A DNA stretch of 17,772 nucleotides, from contig NZ_CAMPGZ010000075.1 in assembly GCF_946885725.1 (NCBI RefSeq), forward strand, positions 1 to 17,772. The letters are read 5' to 3'. Position numbers and translations under genes: made by a program. The DNA comes from an uncultured Nocardioides sp. GTDB lineage: Bacteria > Actinomycetota > Actinomycetes > Propionibacteriales > Nocardioidaceae. Below, in pieces: positions 7,076-14,258 of this stretch; positions within the stretch are counted from its first letter, which is position 1; each line of letters starts with the position of its first letter. The notes under the pieces were generated by a model that was not told the DNA's origin, ran no database searches, and saw only the letters and a list, made by a program, of their open reading frames with translations.

Positions 7076-8077
7076 TCAGTCCCGCTCGTGCTTGGCCTCG
7101 CGGCTGATCAGCGCGGTCAGCATCTCGGCGGCGGTCATCTCGCCCTCGACGACGGCGTGGACGGCCTCGACGATCGGCGCGTAGACGTTGACGCTGCGGG
7201 CGAGCTCGAGCAGCGACGAGCACGACTTCACGCCCTCGGCGACCTGCCGGGTCGAGGCGGTGATCTCCTCGGTGGTCATGCCCTGCCCGAGCTTCTCGCC
7301 GAACGTCCGGTTGCGCGACAACGGCGACGAGCACGTCGCCACCAGGTCACCGAGTCCGGCGAGGCCCATCAGCGTCATCGGGTCGGCGCCGAGCTTCTCG
7401 GAGAGGCGGGCGGTCTCGGCGAGGCCGCGTGTGATCACCGAGGCGGTCGTGTTGTCGCCGAAGCCGAGCCCGACCGCCATACCGACAGCGAGACCGATGA
7501 CGTTCTTGTACGCGCCGCCGAGCTCGCACCCGATCACGTCGGTGCTGGAGTACGGCCGGAACGTCGAGGAGTGGCAGATCCCCCGCAGCCGCGTGGCGTT
7601 GTGCTCGTCGGGGCAGGCGACCACGCTCGCCGCAGGCTCGCGCATGGCGATCTCCTTGGCGAGGTTGGGCCCGCTGACGACACCGACGCGTGACGGGTCG
7701 GCGCCGGTCTCCTCGATGATCACCTCGCTCATCCGCTTGAGCGAACCGAGCTCGACGCCTTTCATCAGCGACACCAGCAGCGCGTCGGGCGGGATCAGGT
7801 CGACCCAGGCGCGGAGGTTCTCGCGAAACGTCTGCGACGGCACGACGAAGAACACCGCCTCAGCGCCGCTCAGCGCCTCGGCGGGGTCGTGCGTGGCGCG
7901 GATGCTCTCGGGCAGCTCGATGCCCGGCATGTAGTCGGTGTTCTCGTGCTTGTCGTTGATCGTCGAACAGAGGTCCTCGCGCCTCGCCCAGAGCATGACC
8001 TCGTTGCCGGCGTCGGCCAGCACGATGGAGAACGCGGTGCCCCACGAGCCCGAGCCCATCACGGCCACCTTGGTCAT
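7076..8077 (-). CDS. gpsA: Glycerol-3-phosphate dehydrogenase [NAD(P)+]
   Basis: GpsA reduces dihydroxyacetone phosphate to sn-glycerol 3-phosphate, the backbone of phospholipids, in the cytoplasm. The protein has 333 residues, a normal length. The N-terminal Rossmann motif is VAVMGSGSWGTA (4-15); then come VSLMKGVE (~102-109), SGPNLAKEI (135-143), the catalytic Lys191 in GGAYKNVIGLAVG, and GDNTTASVITRGLAE (~208-221). The ATG at 8077 overlaps the plsC stop by one base (TGATG), with GGAG upstream, so translation is probably coupled to plsC. Confidence 0.97.
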   Translation of the reverse strand: MTKVAVMGSGSWGTAFSIVLADAGNEVMLWARREDLCSTINDKHENTDYMPGIELPESIRATHDPAEALSGAEAVFFVVPSQTFRENLRAWVDLIPPDALLVSLMKGVELGSLKRMSEVIIEETGADPSRVGVVSGPNLAKEIAMREPAASVVACPDEHNATRLRGICHSSTFRPYSSTDVIGCELGGAYKNVIGLAVGMAVGLGFGDNTTASVITRGLAETARLSEKLGADPMTLMGLAGLGDLVATCSSPLSRNRTFGEKLGQGMTTEEITASTRQVAEGVKSCSSLLELARSVNVYAPIVEAVHAVVEGEMTAAEMLTALISREAKHERD

Positions 8078-8862
8078 CAGCGCTCTCCGTCCCGGCGCGC
8101 ACGGCGCCTCGCGAGTTCGTTGGGGTTCCCGATCTCCTTGACGCCGCGGGTGCGCGGATCGAACCGCTCGGCCGGCGCCTTCTCGCCGCGGATGTCCTCG
8201 AGCTCGTGCGTGATCGCGTCGAGGATCCGGTTGGTCGCCTCGCGCAGCACGTCGGGGGTGAGCTTCTTGCCGCGCAGGTCGTCGAGGTTCACCGGGTCGC
8301 CGGCCTTCACGGTGATGGTCTTGCGGGGGAACAGCCGCGGCTTCTTGGCGTACGGCGCCAGGATGTCCTGCGGCCCCCACTGGGCGACCGGGATCACGTC
8401 GACACCCGCGGTCAGCGCGATCCGGGCCGCTCCGGTCTTGCCGGTCATCGGCCACAGGCCGGGGTCGCGGGTGATCGTGCCCTCGGGGTACACGACGACG
8501 CACTTCCCCTCCTGCACCGCCTTGACCGCGGCGTTGAATGCCCGCGAGGCGTCGGTGGTGAGCCGGTAGACCGGGATCTGCCCCGCCGCCCGGATCAGCT
8601 TGCCGACGAGCGGGATGTCGAAGACCTCCGCCTTGGCCAGGAACCGCACCACCCGGCCGTTGCCGTAGATGAAGTGCGCGAACGTGAACGGGTCGACGTG
8701 CGAGATGTGGTTGCTCGCGACCACGCAGCCACCCTTGGCGGGGATCTTGGTGCCGTCGATCCAGCGCCGCCTGGTCAGCACCCGCAGGAGCGGCTCGAGT
8801 ATGGCGACGAAGACGCCGAACGCGAGACCGCGTGGCTCCTGGAGCTTGCGGGGATAGGACAC
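8077..8862 (-). CDS. plsC: 1-acyl-sn-glycerol-3-phosphate acyltransferase (PlsC family)
   Basis: A 261-residue lysophospholipid acyltransferase-family protein, expected to transfer an acyl chain to lysophosphatidic acid at the inner membrane. Family blocks are visible in order: NHISHVDPF (51-59) with the catalytic H-x4-D pair H52/D57, FLAKAEVF (74-81), VVYPEGTITRDP (123-134) and VIPVAQWGPQ (156-165). The hydrophobic N-terminal stretch (~13-29) may be a membrane-associated helix. The GTG at 8862 is chosen because the family's N-terminus (YPRKL...) starts there; AGGAAG and CAGGG lie upstream, while the open frame continues uselessly into cofC. It leads the plsC-gpsA pair, linking synthesis of glycerol 3-phosphate with its acylation. 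Substrate specificity among PlsC-like acyltransferases is inferred. Confidence 0.9.
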   Translation of the reverse strand: MSYPRKLQEPRGLAFGVFVAILEPLLRVLTRRRWIDGTKIPAKGGCVVASNHISHVDPFTFAHFIYGNGRVVRFLAKAEVFDIPLVGKLIRAAGQIPVYRLTTDASRAFNAAVKAVQEGKCVVVYPEGTITRDPGLWPMTGKTGAARIALTAGVDVIPVAQWGPQDILAPYAKKPRLFPRKTITVKAGDPVNLDDLRGKKLTPDVLREATNRILDAITHELEDIRGEKAPAERFDPRTRGVKEIGNPNELARRRARRDGER

Positions 8863-8968
8863 GCGGACCCTGCTTCCTGCTGACGTCGTACCGGGGCTGA
8901 TCGTGCCGCCGAGATTACTCGCCGGGACGCCCCACGCGCGCACCCCGCTCGCCTGGAAGGATCGGGTC

Positions 8969-9592
8969 GTGTCCTTCGGTCTGGTCGTCCCCGTCAAGCC
9001 ACCGAGGTCCGCGAAGTCCCGGCTCGGCGGGCTGGGCGACCCCGTCCGGCAGCGCCTCGCCGCCGCGTTCGCCGCCGACACGGTCGCCGCAGCCCTCGCG
9101 ACGCCGTCCGTCTCCGTCGTACTCGCCGTCACCGACGACTACCTGCTGGCCCGCGAGCTGAAGGACCTCGGGGCCGAGGTCGTGCCCGACGCGACCACCG
9201 ACGACCTCAACGCGTCGCTGGTGCAGGCCGTCGCCGAGCTGGTACGGCGGGCTCCGGGCGTGCGCCCGGCGGCCGTGTGCGCGGACCTGCCGGCGTTGCG
9301 CCCCGCGGAGCTCGACCGCGCGCTCACGGCCACGCTCCCCCACGAGCTCGCCTTCGTCGCCGACGCCGACCGGGTCGGCACGACCTTGCTCTCCGCCGCC
9401 GGACGCGCCGACTTCCGCCCCGGCTTCGGCCCCGGCTCGCGCGACGTCCACCTCGACCACGGCGCCGTGGAGATCGAGCTGGACGGCATCGACAGCGTCC
9501 GGCGCGACGTGGACACCCCGCGCGACCTCGCCGCCGCCCTCCGCCTCGGCATCGGCCCGCGCACGTCGTCGTTGACGGCCGAGCTGTTCTGA
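8969..9592 (+). CDS. cofC: CofC/FbiD guanylyltransferase of coenzyme F420 biosynthesis
   Basis: A 207-residue nucleotidyltransferase. In actinobacteria this family (FbiD) activates phosphoenolpyruvate with GTP to make the precursor used by FbiA; in archaea CofC uses 2-phospho-L-lactate. The start VSFGLVVPVKPPRSAKSRL is the canonical N-terminal nucleotide-binding segment; other markers are AVTDD (~52-56), VVPD, the CADLPALRP motif (~98-106) with its metal-binding Asp, and SRDVHLDHG. The GTG at 8969 is preceded by GGAAGG at 8955-8960. The gene position between gpsA and hup matches the fbiD locus of M. tuberculosis. It is divergent from plsC and implies the organism makes F420. Confidence 0.93.
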   Translation: MSFGLVVPVKPPRSAKSRLGGLGDPVRQRLAAAFAADTVAAALATPSVSVVLAVTDDYLLARELKDLGAEVVPDATTDDLNASLVQAVAELVRRAPGVRPAAVCADLPALRPAELDRALTATLPHELAFVADADRVGTTLLSAAGRADFRPGFGPGSRDVHLDHGAVEIELDGIDSVRRDVDTPRDLAAALRLGIGPRTSSLTAELF

Positions 9593-9684
9593 GGGCGCCT
9601 GTCGGGATACCACCGTCTGCTGGGAAACCGGCGCGACCGGGCCGAAACTTCACGTGGGATCCGCCAGGAACGCGTGGGGTGTTC

Positions 9685-9693
9685 TGTGGACAA
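9685..9693 (-). other. DnaA-box-like 9-mer (TTGTCCACA)
   Basis: The minus strand reads TTGTCCACA, the DnaA-box consensus of high-GC actinobacteria such as Streptomyces. It stands alone in the 144-base gap between cofC and the next small gene. No cluster of further boxes was seen, so it is not an origin; it could bind DnaA as a regulator or be chance. Confidence 0.35.
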
Positions 9694-9723
9694 CGGCGTC
9701 GACAAGCCGGCGACGAAGGCGGC

Positions 9724-9729
9724 TACGCT
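9724..9729 (+). promoter_or_regulatory. -10 element of the 65-residue protein gene (leaderless)
   Basis: TACGCT lies at -13 to -8 relative to the ATG at 9737. There is no ribosome site before that ATG, so a leaderless transcript is likely. Confidence 0.4.
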
Positions 9730-9736
9730 CGGGCCC

Positions 9737-9934
9737 ATGCAGGCCACGGTGTCCCGCTTCGACCACGAGACCGGCGACGGCGATGTGCTGCTCGATGACG
9801 GGCTCGAGCTCCCGTTCACAGGCGAGGCCCTGCGAGGCACCGGGCTGCGGATGCTCCGCCCCGGCCAGCGGGTGCGGATCGAGCGCGACGACATGGGCAC
9901 CATCACGCGCGTCCAGATACTCACCCTCGCGTGA
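9737..9934 (+). CDS. Small acidic protein, possibly cold-shock-domain-like
   Basis: A 65-residue protein starting MQATVSRFDHETGDGDVLLDDG. The pattern of a short beta strand, FD..TGDGDVLLDDG, and then a GQRVRIERD..G.ITRVQIL ending resembles the strand order of small OB-fold/cold-shock-like proteins, where a V-x-x-F-D-x-x-x-G-x-G motif is common. The aromatic RNA-binding residues of true CspA are mostly missing, so nucleic-acid binding is only a guess. The ATG at 9737 is preferred over one at 9674 because homology-like sequence and a leaderless -10 box begin there. It is convergent with the HU gene, sharing a terminator. Confidence 0.7.
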   Translation: MQATVSRFDHETGDGDVLLDDGLELPFTGEALRGTGLRMLRPGQRVRIERDDMGTITRVQILTLA

Positions 9935-9949
9935 GCAAGAGCGCAGACA

Positions 9950-9987
9950 CGACGACGGGCCGCCCCGAAAGGGACGGCCCGTCGTCG
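9950..9987. terminator. Bidirectional hairpin between convergent genes
   Basis: A 17-bp stem with one mismatch (9950-9966 with 9971-9987, core CGACGACGGGCCG/CGGCCCGTCGTCG) closes on a GAAA tetraloop. It sits 15 bases after the small gene and 17 bases after the HU stop, and probably terminates both. Neither side has a strong T-run. Confidence 0.8.
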
Positions 9988-10004
9988 CTGTGAGAGCTAG
10001 AAGC

Positions 10005-10544
10005 TCAGGACTTCTTCGCGGTCTTCTTCGCCGTGCTCTTCTTGGCCGGCGCCTTCTTGGCGGTGGTCTTCTTCGCCGGCGACGCCTTCTTGGCCGTGGA
10101 CTTGGCGGCGGTGGTCTTCTTCGCCGCGGTCTTCTTGGCCGGCGCCTTCTTCGCCGTGGTGGCCTTCTTCGCAGGCGCCGACTTCTTGGCGGTGGTGGAC
10201 TTCGACGCCGAGGCGGCCTTCTTGGCCCCACCCGTCGCGGACGTGAGCGTGAGCTTCGGCAGCTTCTTGGCGCCGGAGACGACGGCCTTCAGGTCGGCGC
10301 CCGCCGAGAACTTCGGGATCGCGGTCTTCTTGGCCTTGATGCGCTCGCCCGTGCGCGGGTTGCGCACCCAGCGCGCGTCACGGACGCGCTTCTCGAAGGA
10401 GCCGAAGCCCGTGATGGCGACCTTCTCGCCCTTCGCGACCTCCCGCGTGATGGTGTCGATGACCGACTCCAGCGCGTGGGCGGCCTGCTTGCGGTTGCCC
10501 TCGAAACGCGCGGCGAGGGTGTCGATCAGCTGACTCTTGTTCAC
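10005..10544 (-). CDS. hup: HU-family DNA-binding protein with lysine-rich C-terminal tail
   Basis: A 179-residue nucleoid protein. Residues 1-~92 are a complete HU domain (MNKSQLIDTLAAR, ITGFGSFEKRVRDARWVRNP with the DNA-inserting arm, AIPKFSAGADLKAVV). Residues ~103-179 are a basic low-complexity tail made of AKK, PAKKA and TAKK units, resembling eukaryotic histone H1 tails. This architecture is the actinobacterial HupB/HupS type; in mycobacteria and Streptomyces the tail strengthens DNA binding and is a site of acetylation (known for the family, not visible here). The start is GTG at 10544 with a purine-rich GAAAGGGAAG site. It lies downstream of leuCD, as hupB does in mycobacteria, but 169 bases away with its own likely promoter. 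Confidence 0.96.
   Translation of the reverse strand: MNKSQLIDTLAARFEGNRKQAAHALESVIDTITREVAKGEKVAITGFGSFEKRVRDARWVRNPRTGERIKAKKTAIPKFSAGADLKAVVSGAKKLPKLTLTSATGGAKKAASASKSTTAKKSAPAKKATTAKKAPAKKTAAKKTTAAKSTAKKASPAKKTTAKKAPAKKSTAKKTAKKS
10007..10240 (-). repeat. Low-complexity coding repeat (AKK/PAKKA units of HU tail)
   Basis: The plus strand shows repeated CTTCTTGGC / CTTCTTCGCC blocks throughout this stretch, which encode the Ala-Lys-Lys units of the HU tail. Such sequence is prone to length change by recombination or slippage. Confidence 0.75.
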
Positions 10545-10600
10545 TTGCTTCCCTTTCGTGAACGTGGGGGGTCGAGCCCCATGCTCGACGTCTAACGGGA

Positions 10601-10629
10601 ACGCTAAGCACTACAAGGGCAGGGAACAA
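10601..10629 (-). promoter_or_regulatory. Candidate promoter of the HU gene
   Basis: On the minus strand TTGTTC (10629-10624) and TAGCGT (10606-10601) are 17 bases apart, about 57 bases before the GTG of the HU gene. This is assigned by eye. Confidence 0.4.
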
Positions 10630-10642
10630 CGACCAAACCCGC

Positions 10643-10668
10643 GTTTTCCCTTGTGTGTCGAGGAAAAC
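10643..10668. promoter_or_regulatory. AT-rich inverted repeat upstream of the HU promoter
   Basis: GTTTTCC (10643-10649) and GGAAAAC (10662-10668) form a 7-bp inverted repeat with a 12-base spacer, just upstream of the proposed -35. Its A/T runs are unusual in this GC-rich window. It might be an operator or a curved upstream element. Confidence 0.35.
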
Positions 10669-10713
10669 TTGCCCTTTCGACCCCTTCAGAGGGGGTAGGA
10701 CGTCAGTACGACG

Positions 10714-11301
10714 TCACAACGTGGCCGGCTTCCACCTCGGACGCGTCGCCTCGAAGGCCGCGATGTCGGCCTCGCGGGACAAGGTGATACCGATGTCGTC
10801 GAGCCCCTCGAGCAGGCGCCAGCGCGTGTAGTCGTCGATCTGGAACGGCGCCGTCAGCGCGTCCGCCTGGATCGTGCGCTCCTGCAGATCCACGACGATC
10901 TCGGTCGTCGGGTCGGTCTCGATCAGCTTCCACAGCTGCTCGACAACGTCCTGCGTCACCTGGGCCGCGAGCAGCCCGGCCTTGCCGGAGTTGCCGCGGA
11001 AGATGTCGGCGAACCGGCTCGAGATCACGACCTTGAAGCCGTAGTCCATCAACGCCCACACGGCGTGCTCGCGCGACGAACCCGTGCCGAAGTCGGGCCC
11101 GGCGACGAGCACCGAGACACCTTGGTATTCGGGGCGGTTCAGCACGAACTCCGGGTCGTTGCGCCAGGCGCCGAACAGCCCGTCCTCGAAGCCGGTGCGC
11201 GTGACGCGCTTGAGGTACACCGCCGGGATGATCTGGTCGGTGTCGACGTTGCTGCGTCGCAGCGGCAGGCCCGTGCCGACGTGGCGGGTGAACTTCTCCA
11301 T
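10714..11301 (-). CDS. leuD: 3-isopropylmalate dehydratase small subunit
   Basis: LeuD is the small (swivel-domain) subunit that, with LeuC, isomerises 2-isopropylmalate to 3-isopropylmalate in leucine biosynthesis. The 195 residues are typical. Family motifs are [19 protein letters not shown] (near 9-27) and the [17 protein letters not shown] segment (~68-84), which carries the conserved substrate-binding Ser-Ser-Arg. The ATG at 11301 has AGGAG upstream with an 11-base spacing. It lies 36 bases after leuC on the same strand, so the two form an operon. Confidence 0.97.
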   Translation of the reverse strand: MEKFTRHVGTGLPLRRSNVDTDQIIPAVYLKRVTRTGFEDGLFGAWRNDPEFVLNRPEYQGVSVLVAGPDFGTGSSREHAVWALMDYGFKVVISSRFADIFRGNSGKAGLLAAQVTQDVVEQLWKLIETDPTTEIVVDLQERTIQADALTAPFQIDDYTRWRLLEGLDDIGITLSREADIAAFEATRPRWKPATL

Positions 11302-11337
11302 GATGTGCGTTGCTCCTCGGGTACGTCGGTCGCGGGA

Positions 11338-12747
11338 TCAGGCCAGCGGCGGCAGGTCGTCGGGCGAGGCGAGCGTGCCCGTCACAGCAGTGGCGGCGGC
11401 GACGAGCGGCGACACGAGATGCGTACGACCGCCCTTGCCCTGCCGGCCCTCGAAGTTGCGGTTGGACGTCGACGCGCTGCGCTCCTGCGGCGCGAGCTGG
11501 TCGGGGTTCATGCCCAGGCACATCGAGCATCCCGCGCCACGCCACTCACCGCCGGCCTCCTTGAAGATCACGTCGAGGCCCTCCTCCTCGGCCTGCAGCC
11601 GCACGCGCACCGAACCCGGAACGACCAGCAGACGGGTGCCGTCGGCGACGTGCCGGCCACGGATCACCTCGGCCGCGGCACGCAGGTCCTCGATGCGGCC
11701 ATTGGTGCACGACCCGACGAAGACCGTGTCCACGTTGATCTCGCGCATCGGCGTACCGGCCTCGAGACCCATGTACTCCAAGGCCTTCTCGGCCGCGATC
11801 TTGTCGCCCTCATCCTCGAAGTCCGACGGCGACGGCACGGCCGACCCCAGCGGGACGCCCTGACCCGGGTTGGTGCCCCAGGTGACGAACGGCGTCATCG
11901 TCGACGCGTCGAGCACGATCTCCTTGTCGAAGGTCGCGTCGTCGTCGGTGCGCAGCGACTTCCAGTGCTCGACGGCGGCTTCCCAGTCCGCGCCCTTCGG
12001 TGCCTCGGGACGACCCTCGATGTAGTCGAACGTCGTCTGGTCCGGCGCGATCATGCCGGCCTTGGCGCCCCACTCGATCGACATGTTGCAGATCGTCATG
12101 CGCGCCTCCATCGAGAGCTCCTCGATGGCCTCGCCGCGGTATTCCACGATGTAGCCCTGACCGCCGCCCGTGCCGGTGTGCGCGATCAACGTCAGCACCA
12201 GGTCCTTCGCGGTCACTCCGGCCGGCAGCGACCCGTTCACCGTCACGGCCATGGTCTTCGGTCGCGACTGCGGCAGCGTCTGCGTGGCGAGCACGTGCTC
12301 GACCTCCGAGGTACCGATGCCGAACGCGATCGCGCCGAACGCACCGTGCGTGGACGTGTGCGAGTCGCCGCACACGATCGTCATGCCGGGCTGCGTGAGC
12401 CCGAGCTGCGGCCCGACGACGTGCACGATGCCCTGCTCGATGTCACCCAACGGGTGCAGACGTACGCCGAACTCCGCGGCGTTCTTGCGCAGCGTCTCGA
12501 CCTGCGTGCGCGACACCGGGTCGGCGATCGGCTTGTCGAAGTCGAGCGTCGGGACGTTGTGGTCCTCGGTGGCCAGCGTGAGATCGGGCCGGCGCACCTT
12601 GCGGCCGGCCAGGCGCAGACCCTCGAACGCCTGCGGCGAAGTGACCTCGTGGAGGAGGTGGAGGTCGACGTAGAGCAGGTCGGGCTCGCCCTCCGCCGTC
12701 CGGACGACGTGCTCGTCCCACACCTTCTCCGACAGGGTCCTACCCAT
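11338..12747 (-). CDS. leuC: 3-isopropylmalate dehydratase large subunit
   Basis: LeuC is the [4Fe-4S] aconitase-family subunit of isopropylmalate isomerase. At 469 residues it is complete. It contains the family motifs [21 protein letters not shown] (~125-145), [12 protein letters not shown] (344-355) with cluster ligand Cys347, and [11 protein letters not shown] (404-414) with ligands Cys407 and Cys410, followed by [21 protein letters not shown]. The ATG at 12747 is set by a GGAG site eight bases upstream and by homology ([10 protein letters not shown]). Its start overlaps the end of a 23-codon upstream ORF. It is transcribed divergently from ndgR, whose product is the probable regulator. 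Confidence 0.97.
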   Translation of the reverse strand: MGRTLSEKVWDEHVVRTAEGEPDLLYVDLHLLHEVTSPQAFEGLRLAGRKVRRPDLTLATEDHNVPTLDFDKPIADPVSRTQVETLRKNAAEFGVRLHPLGDIEQGIVHVVGPQLGLTQPGMTIVCGDSHTSTHGAFGAIAFGIGTSEVEHVLATQTLPQSRPKTMAVTVNGSLPAGVTAKDLVLTLIAHTGTGGGQGYIVEYRGEAIEELSMEARMTICNMSIEWGAKAGMIAPDQTTFDYIEGRPEAPKGADWEAAVEHWKSLRTDDDATFDKEIVLDASTMTPFVTWGTNPGQGVPLGSAVPSPSDFEDEGDKIAAEKALEYMGLEAGTPMREINVDTVFVGSCTNGRIEDLRAAAEVIRGRHVADGTRLLVVPGSVRVRLQAEEEGLDVIFKEAGGEWRGAGCSMCLGMNPDQLAPQERSASTSNRNFEGRQGKGGRTHLVSPLVAAATAVTGTLASPDDLPPLA

Positions 12748-12811
12748 CACTGCGCTCCGTTCGGTGACTTGCGGTTCGGACTTGCAGGACCTTCGATGAC
12801 AACAGGTCCAT
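12740..12811 (-). CDS. Putative 23-residue leader peptide/upstream ORF of leuC
   Basis: The ATG at 12811, with GGGAG a few bases upstream, opens a short frame beginning [11 protein letters not shown] and ending in a TAG (12742-12740) that overlaps codons 2-3 of leuC. Three of the first nine codons are Leu (CTG, TTG, CTG) and two of the first eleven are Val. It lies wholly inside the predicted leuC 5' leader. An overlapping stop/start would couple its translation to leuC, and the Leu codons would suit a leucine-sensing leader. No homology is claimed and a short ORF can arise by chance. Confidence 0.4.
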   Translation of the reverse strand: MDLLSSKVLQVRTASHRTERSDG

Positions 12812-12837
12812 CCGGCTCCCATCGTGACACCGAACCG
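12759..12837 (-). promoter_or_regulatory. leuC leader with two mutually exclusive helices
   Basis: Eight bases at 12828-12835 (CACCGAAC) can pair with 12759-12766 (GTTCGGTG). The overlapping CCGAACCG at 12830-12837 can instead pair with 12772-12779 (CGGTTCGG). A further 6-bp hairpin GGACCT/AGGTCC lies between (12787-12792 with 12804-12809). The first helix would abut the leuC ribosome site. GACTTGC occurs three times in the gap (12766-12772, 12779-12785, 12839-12845). Confidence 0.4.
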
Positions 12838-12840
12838 GAC

Positions 12841-12869
12841 TTGCGATCCAGATGTCGAGACGGCATGAT
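12841..12869 (+). promoter_or_regulatory. Candidate leaderless promoter of ndgR
   Basis: TTGCGA (12841-12846) and CATGAT (12864-12869) are 17 bases apart. The -10 hexamer lies exactly at -12 to -7 from the ndgR ATG, and no ribosome site is present, so a leaderless transcript fits. Confidence 0.45.
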
Positions 12870-12870
12870 C

Positions 12871-12876
12871 ATTATA
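12871..12876 (-). promoter_or_regulatory. -10 box of leuC (TATAAT)
   Basis: A perfect TATAAT on the minus strand ends at the first base of the ndgR ATG. It predicts a transcript start near 12864 and a ~117-base leader for leuC. The -35 region would fall inside ndgR codons and is a poor match, consistent with an activator-dependent promoter. Confidence 0.55.
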
Positions 12877-13595
12877 TGGACAACTCTAGCGGAGTCGGCG
12901 TCCTCGACAAGGCCGCCCTCGTTCTGTCGGCCCTGGAGTCAGGACCGGCCACCCTGGCCGGCCTCGTCGCAGGCACCGGCCTGGCCCGCCCGACGGCTCA
13001 CCGCCTGGCCGTCGCGCTGGAGCACCACCGTCTCGTGGCCCGCGACATGCAGGGCCGGTTCATCCTCGGCCCGCGTCTCGCGGAGCTGTCCGCGGCCGCC
13101 GGCGAGGACCGCCTCCTCGCAGCCGCCGGTCCGGTGCTCGCGCGGCTGCGGGACATCACCGGCGAGTCCGCACAGCTGTGGCGCCGCCAGGGCGACTACC
13201 GCGTCTGCGTCGCGGCCGCTGAACGGCCCTCGGGTCTGCGCGACACCATCCCCGTCGGCTCGCAGCTCACCATGCGCGCGGGCTCCGCGGCGCAGGTGCT
13301 GCTCGCCTGGGAGGACCCCGAGCGCATGCACCGCGGCCTGCAGAATGCCGCGTTCTCGGCCACCGCGCTGTCCGGCATCCGTCGCCGCGGCTGGGCGCAG
13401 TCGGTCGGCGAGCGCGAGCAGGGCGTCGCGTCGGTGTCGGCGCCGGTGCGCTCCCCCAGCGGCAAGATCATCGCCGCCGTGTCGGTATCCGGCCCGCTGG
13501 AGCGGCTCTCCCGTCAGCCGGGGCGCATGCACGCCCCGGCCGTGCTCGCCGCCGCGGAGCGGCTGTCGGAGTCGCTGCGCCGCGCGAGCGAGTAG
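12876..13595 (+). CDS. ndgR: IclR-family transcriptional regulator of leucine biosynthesis (NdgR/LtbR type)
   Basis: A 239-residue cytoplasmic regulator beginning [20 protein letters not shown], which is closely similar to the N-terminus I recall for Streptomyces NdgR. Residues ~8-70 form the winged helix-turn-helix (recognition segment [18 protein letters not shown], ~39-56); ~75-235 form the IclR effector domain ([49 protein letters not shown], and [10 protein letters not shown]). In Streptomyces and Corynebacterium the orthologues (NdgR, LtbR) bind the leuCD upstream region; here the gene is likewise divergent from leuCD, with the leuC -10 box touching its start codon. The ATG at 12876 is supported by homology and by a leaderless promoter. 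It ends 16 bases from the convergent SGNH hydrolase gene. Confidence 0.95.
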   Translation: MDNSSGVGVLDKAALVLSALESGPATLAGLVAGTGLARPTAHRLAVALEHHRLVARDMQGRFILGPRLAELSAAAGEDRLLAAAGPVLARLRDITGESAQLWRRQGDYRVCVAAAERPSGLRDTIPVGSQLTMRAGSAAQVLLAWEDPERMHRGLQNAAFSATALSGIRRRGWAQSVGEREQGVASVSAPVRSPSGKIIAAVSVSGPLERLSRQPGRMHAPAVLAAAERLSESLRRASE

Positions 13596-13611
13596 CGGCC
13601 TCGGCCGGCGG

Positions 13612-14205
13612 TCAGCGGGCCCACGTCGAGGACAACAGCTCGGCGATGAGCCGTGCGAGCACGTCGTGCGACTGCGCCGAGGGATGGAACCCGTCGTCGG
13701 CGAAGGCCCCCGCGGGCTCGAGCAACGTGGCCGGGAGCGGCAGGTGCAGCACGCCGTACCGGCGGGCCACGTCCACGCCGACCCGGTCCATCCGCGCTGC
13801 CCTGGCACCGAGCGGGACCGCGACCGCTCGCGGCAGCCGCGGGAACGCGCGCACCGGCGGCATGCCGAGCAGCACCACCCGCCCGGACGTGAGCGAGGTG
13901 ACCCGGTTGAGCAGAACGCTGAGGTCACGCCGCCACAGCACCAGGGGCTTGAGCCGGAGCAGGTCGTTGACCCCGACCGACACCACGACCACGTCGGCGG
14001 CGGCCACGTCGCCGGCCGCGACCTGACGTTCGAGTAGGCGGGCGATCCCGCGCGAGGTCAGGCCCGAGCGGGCACGCACGACCCAGGACGCGTCCAGCCG
14101 TTCGGCCAGGCGCGCGGTGACGGTCTCGTCCGGTCCGCGCAGACCGTCCCCGGCCGTGACCGAGTCGCCGAGACCGACGACCAGGCGCTCATCGGATGGT
14201 TCCAC
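13612..14205 (-). CDS. SGNH/GDSL-type hydrolase
   Basis: A 197-residue esterase/lipase-fold protein. The catalytic blocks are GLGDSVTAGDG (11-21, nucleophile Ser15), SVGVNDLLRL (76-85, oxyanion Asn80) and DDGFHPS (170-176, Asp171/His174 of the triad). There is no signal peptide or membrane segment, so it should be cytoplasmic, unlike many secreted GDSL lipases. The natural ester substrate cannot be inferred. The start is GTG at 14205 with weak purine-rich sequence upstream. It is on the same strand as ogt and ada-alkA, 53 bases downstream of ogt, so it might be the last gene of that operon, and it converges with ndgR. Confidence 0.88.
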   Translation of the reverse strand: MEPSDERLVVGLGDSVTAGDGLRGPDETVTARLAERLDASWVVRARSGLTSRGIARLLERQVAAGDVAAADVVVVSVGVNDLLRLKPLVLWRRDLSVLLNRVTSLTSGRVVLLGMPPVRAFPRLPRAVAVPLGARAARMDRVGVDVARRYGVLHLPLPATLLEPAGAFADDGFHPSAQSHDVLARLIAELLSSTWAR

Positions 14206-14258
14206 TCACCAACCTTGGACGGTGCTGCTCACCGATGTCGAGGTCGTACGCCCGCTCG

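Noticed and set aside
9685..9693. Replication origin suggested by a DnaA box
   Set aside because: Only one box was seen, with no AT-rich unwinding region and no dnaA, dnaN or gyr genes nearby.
9650..10231. Arg/Pro-rich open frame antisense to the HU tail
   Set aside because: It arises from the repetitive AKK codons read in another frame; it is not a protein-like sequence.
10007..10240. Possible CRISPR or satellite array suggested by repeated CTTCTTGGC blocks
   Set aside because: The repeats are in frame with the HU gene and encode its lysine-rich tail; there are no regular spacers.
11065..14037. A 990-codon open frame on the plus strand across leuD, leuC and ndgR
   Set aside because: It is antisense to leuC and leuD with low-complexity Arg/Ala-rich translation; high GC content keeps such shadow frames open. 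The genes in the other frames have clear family motifs.
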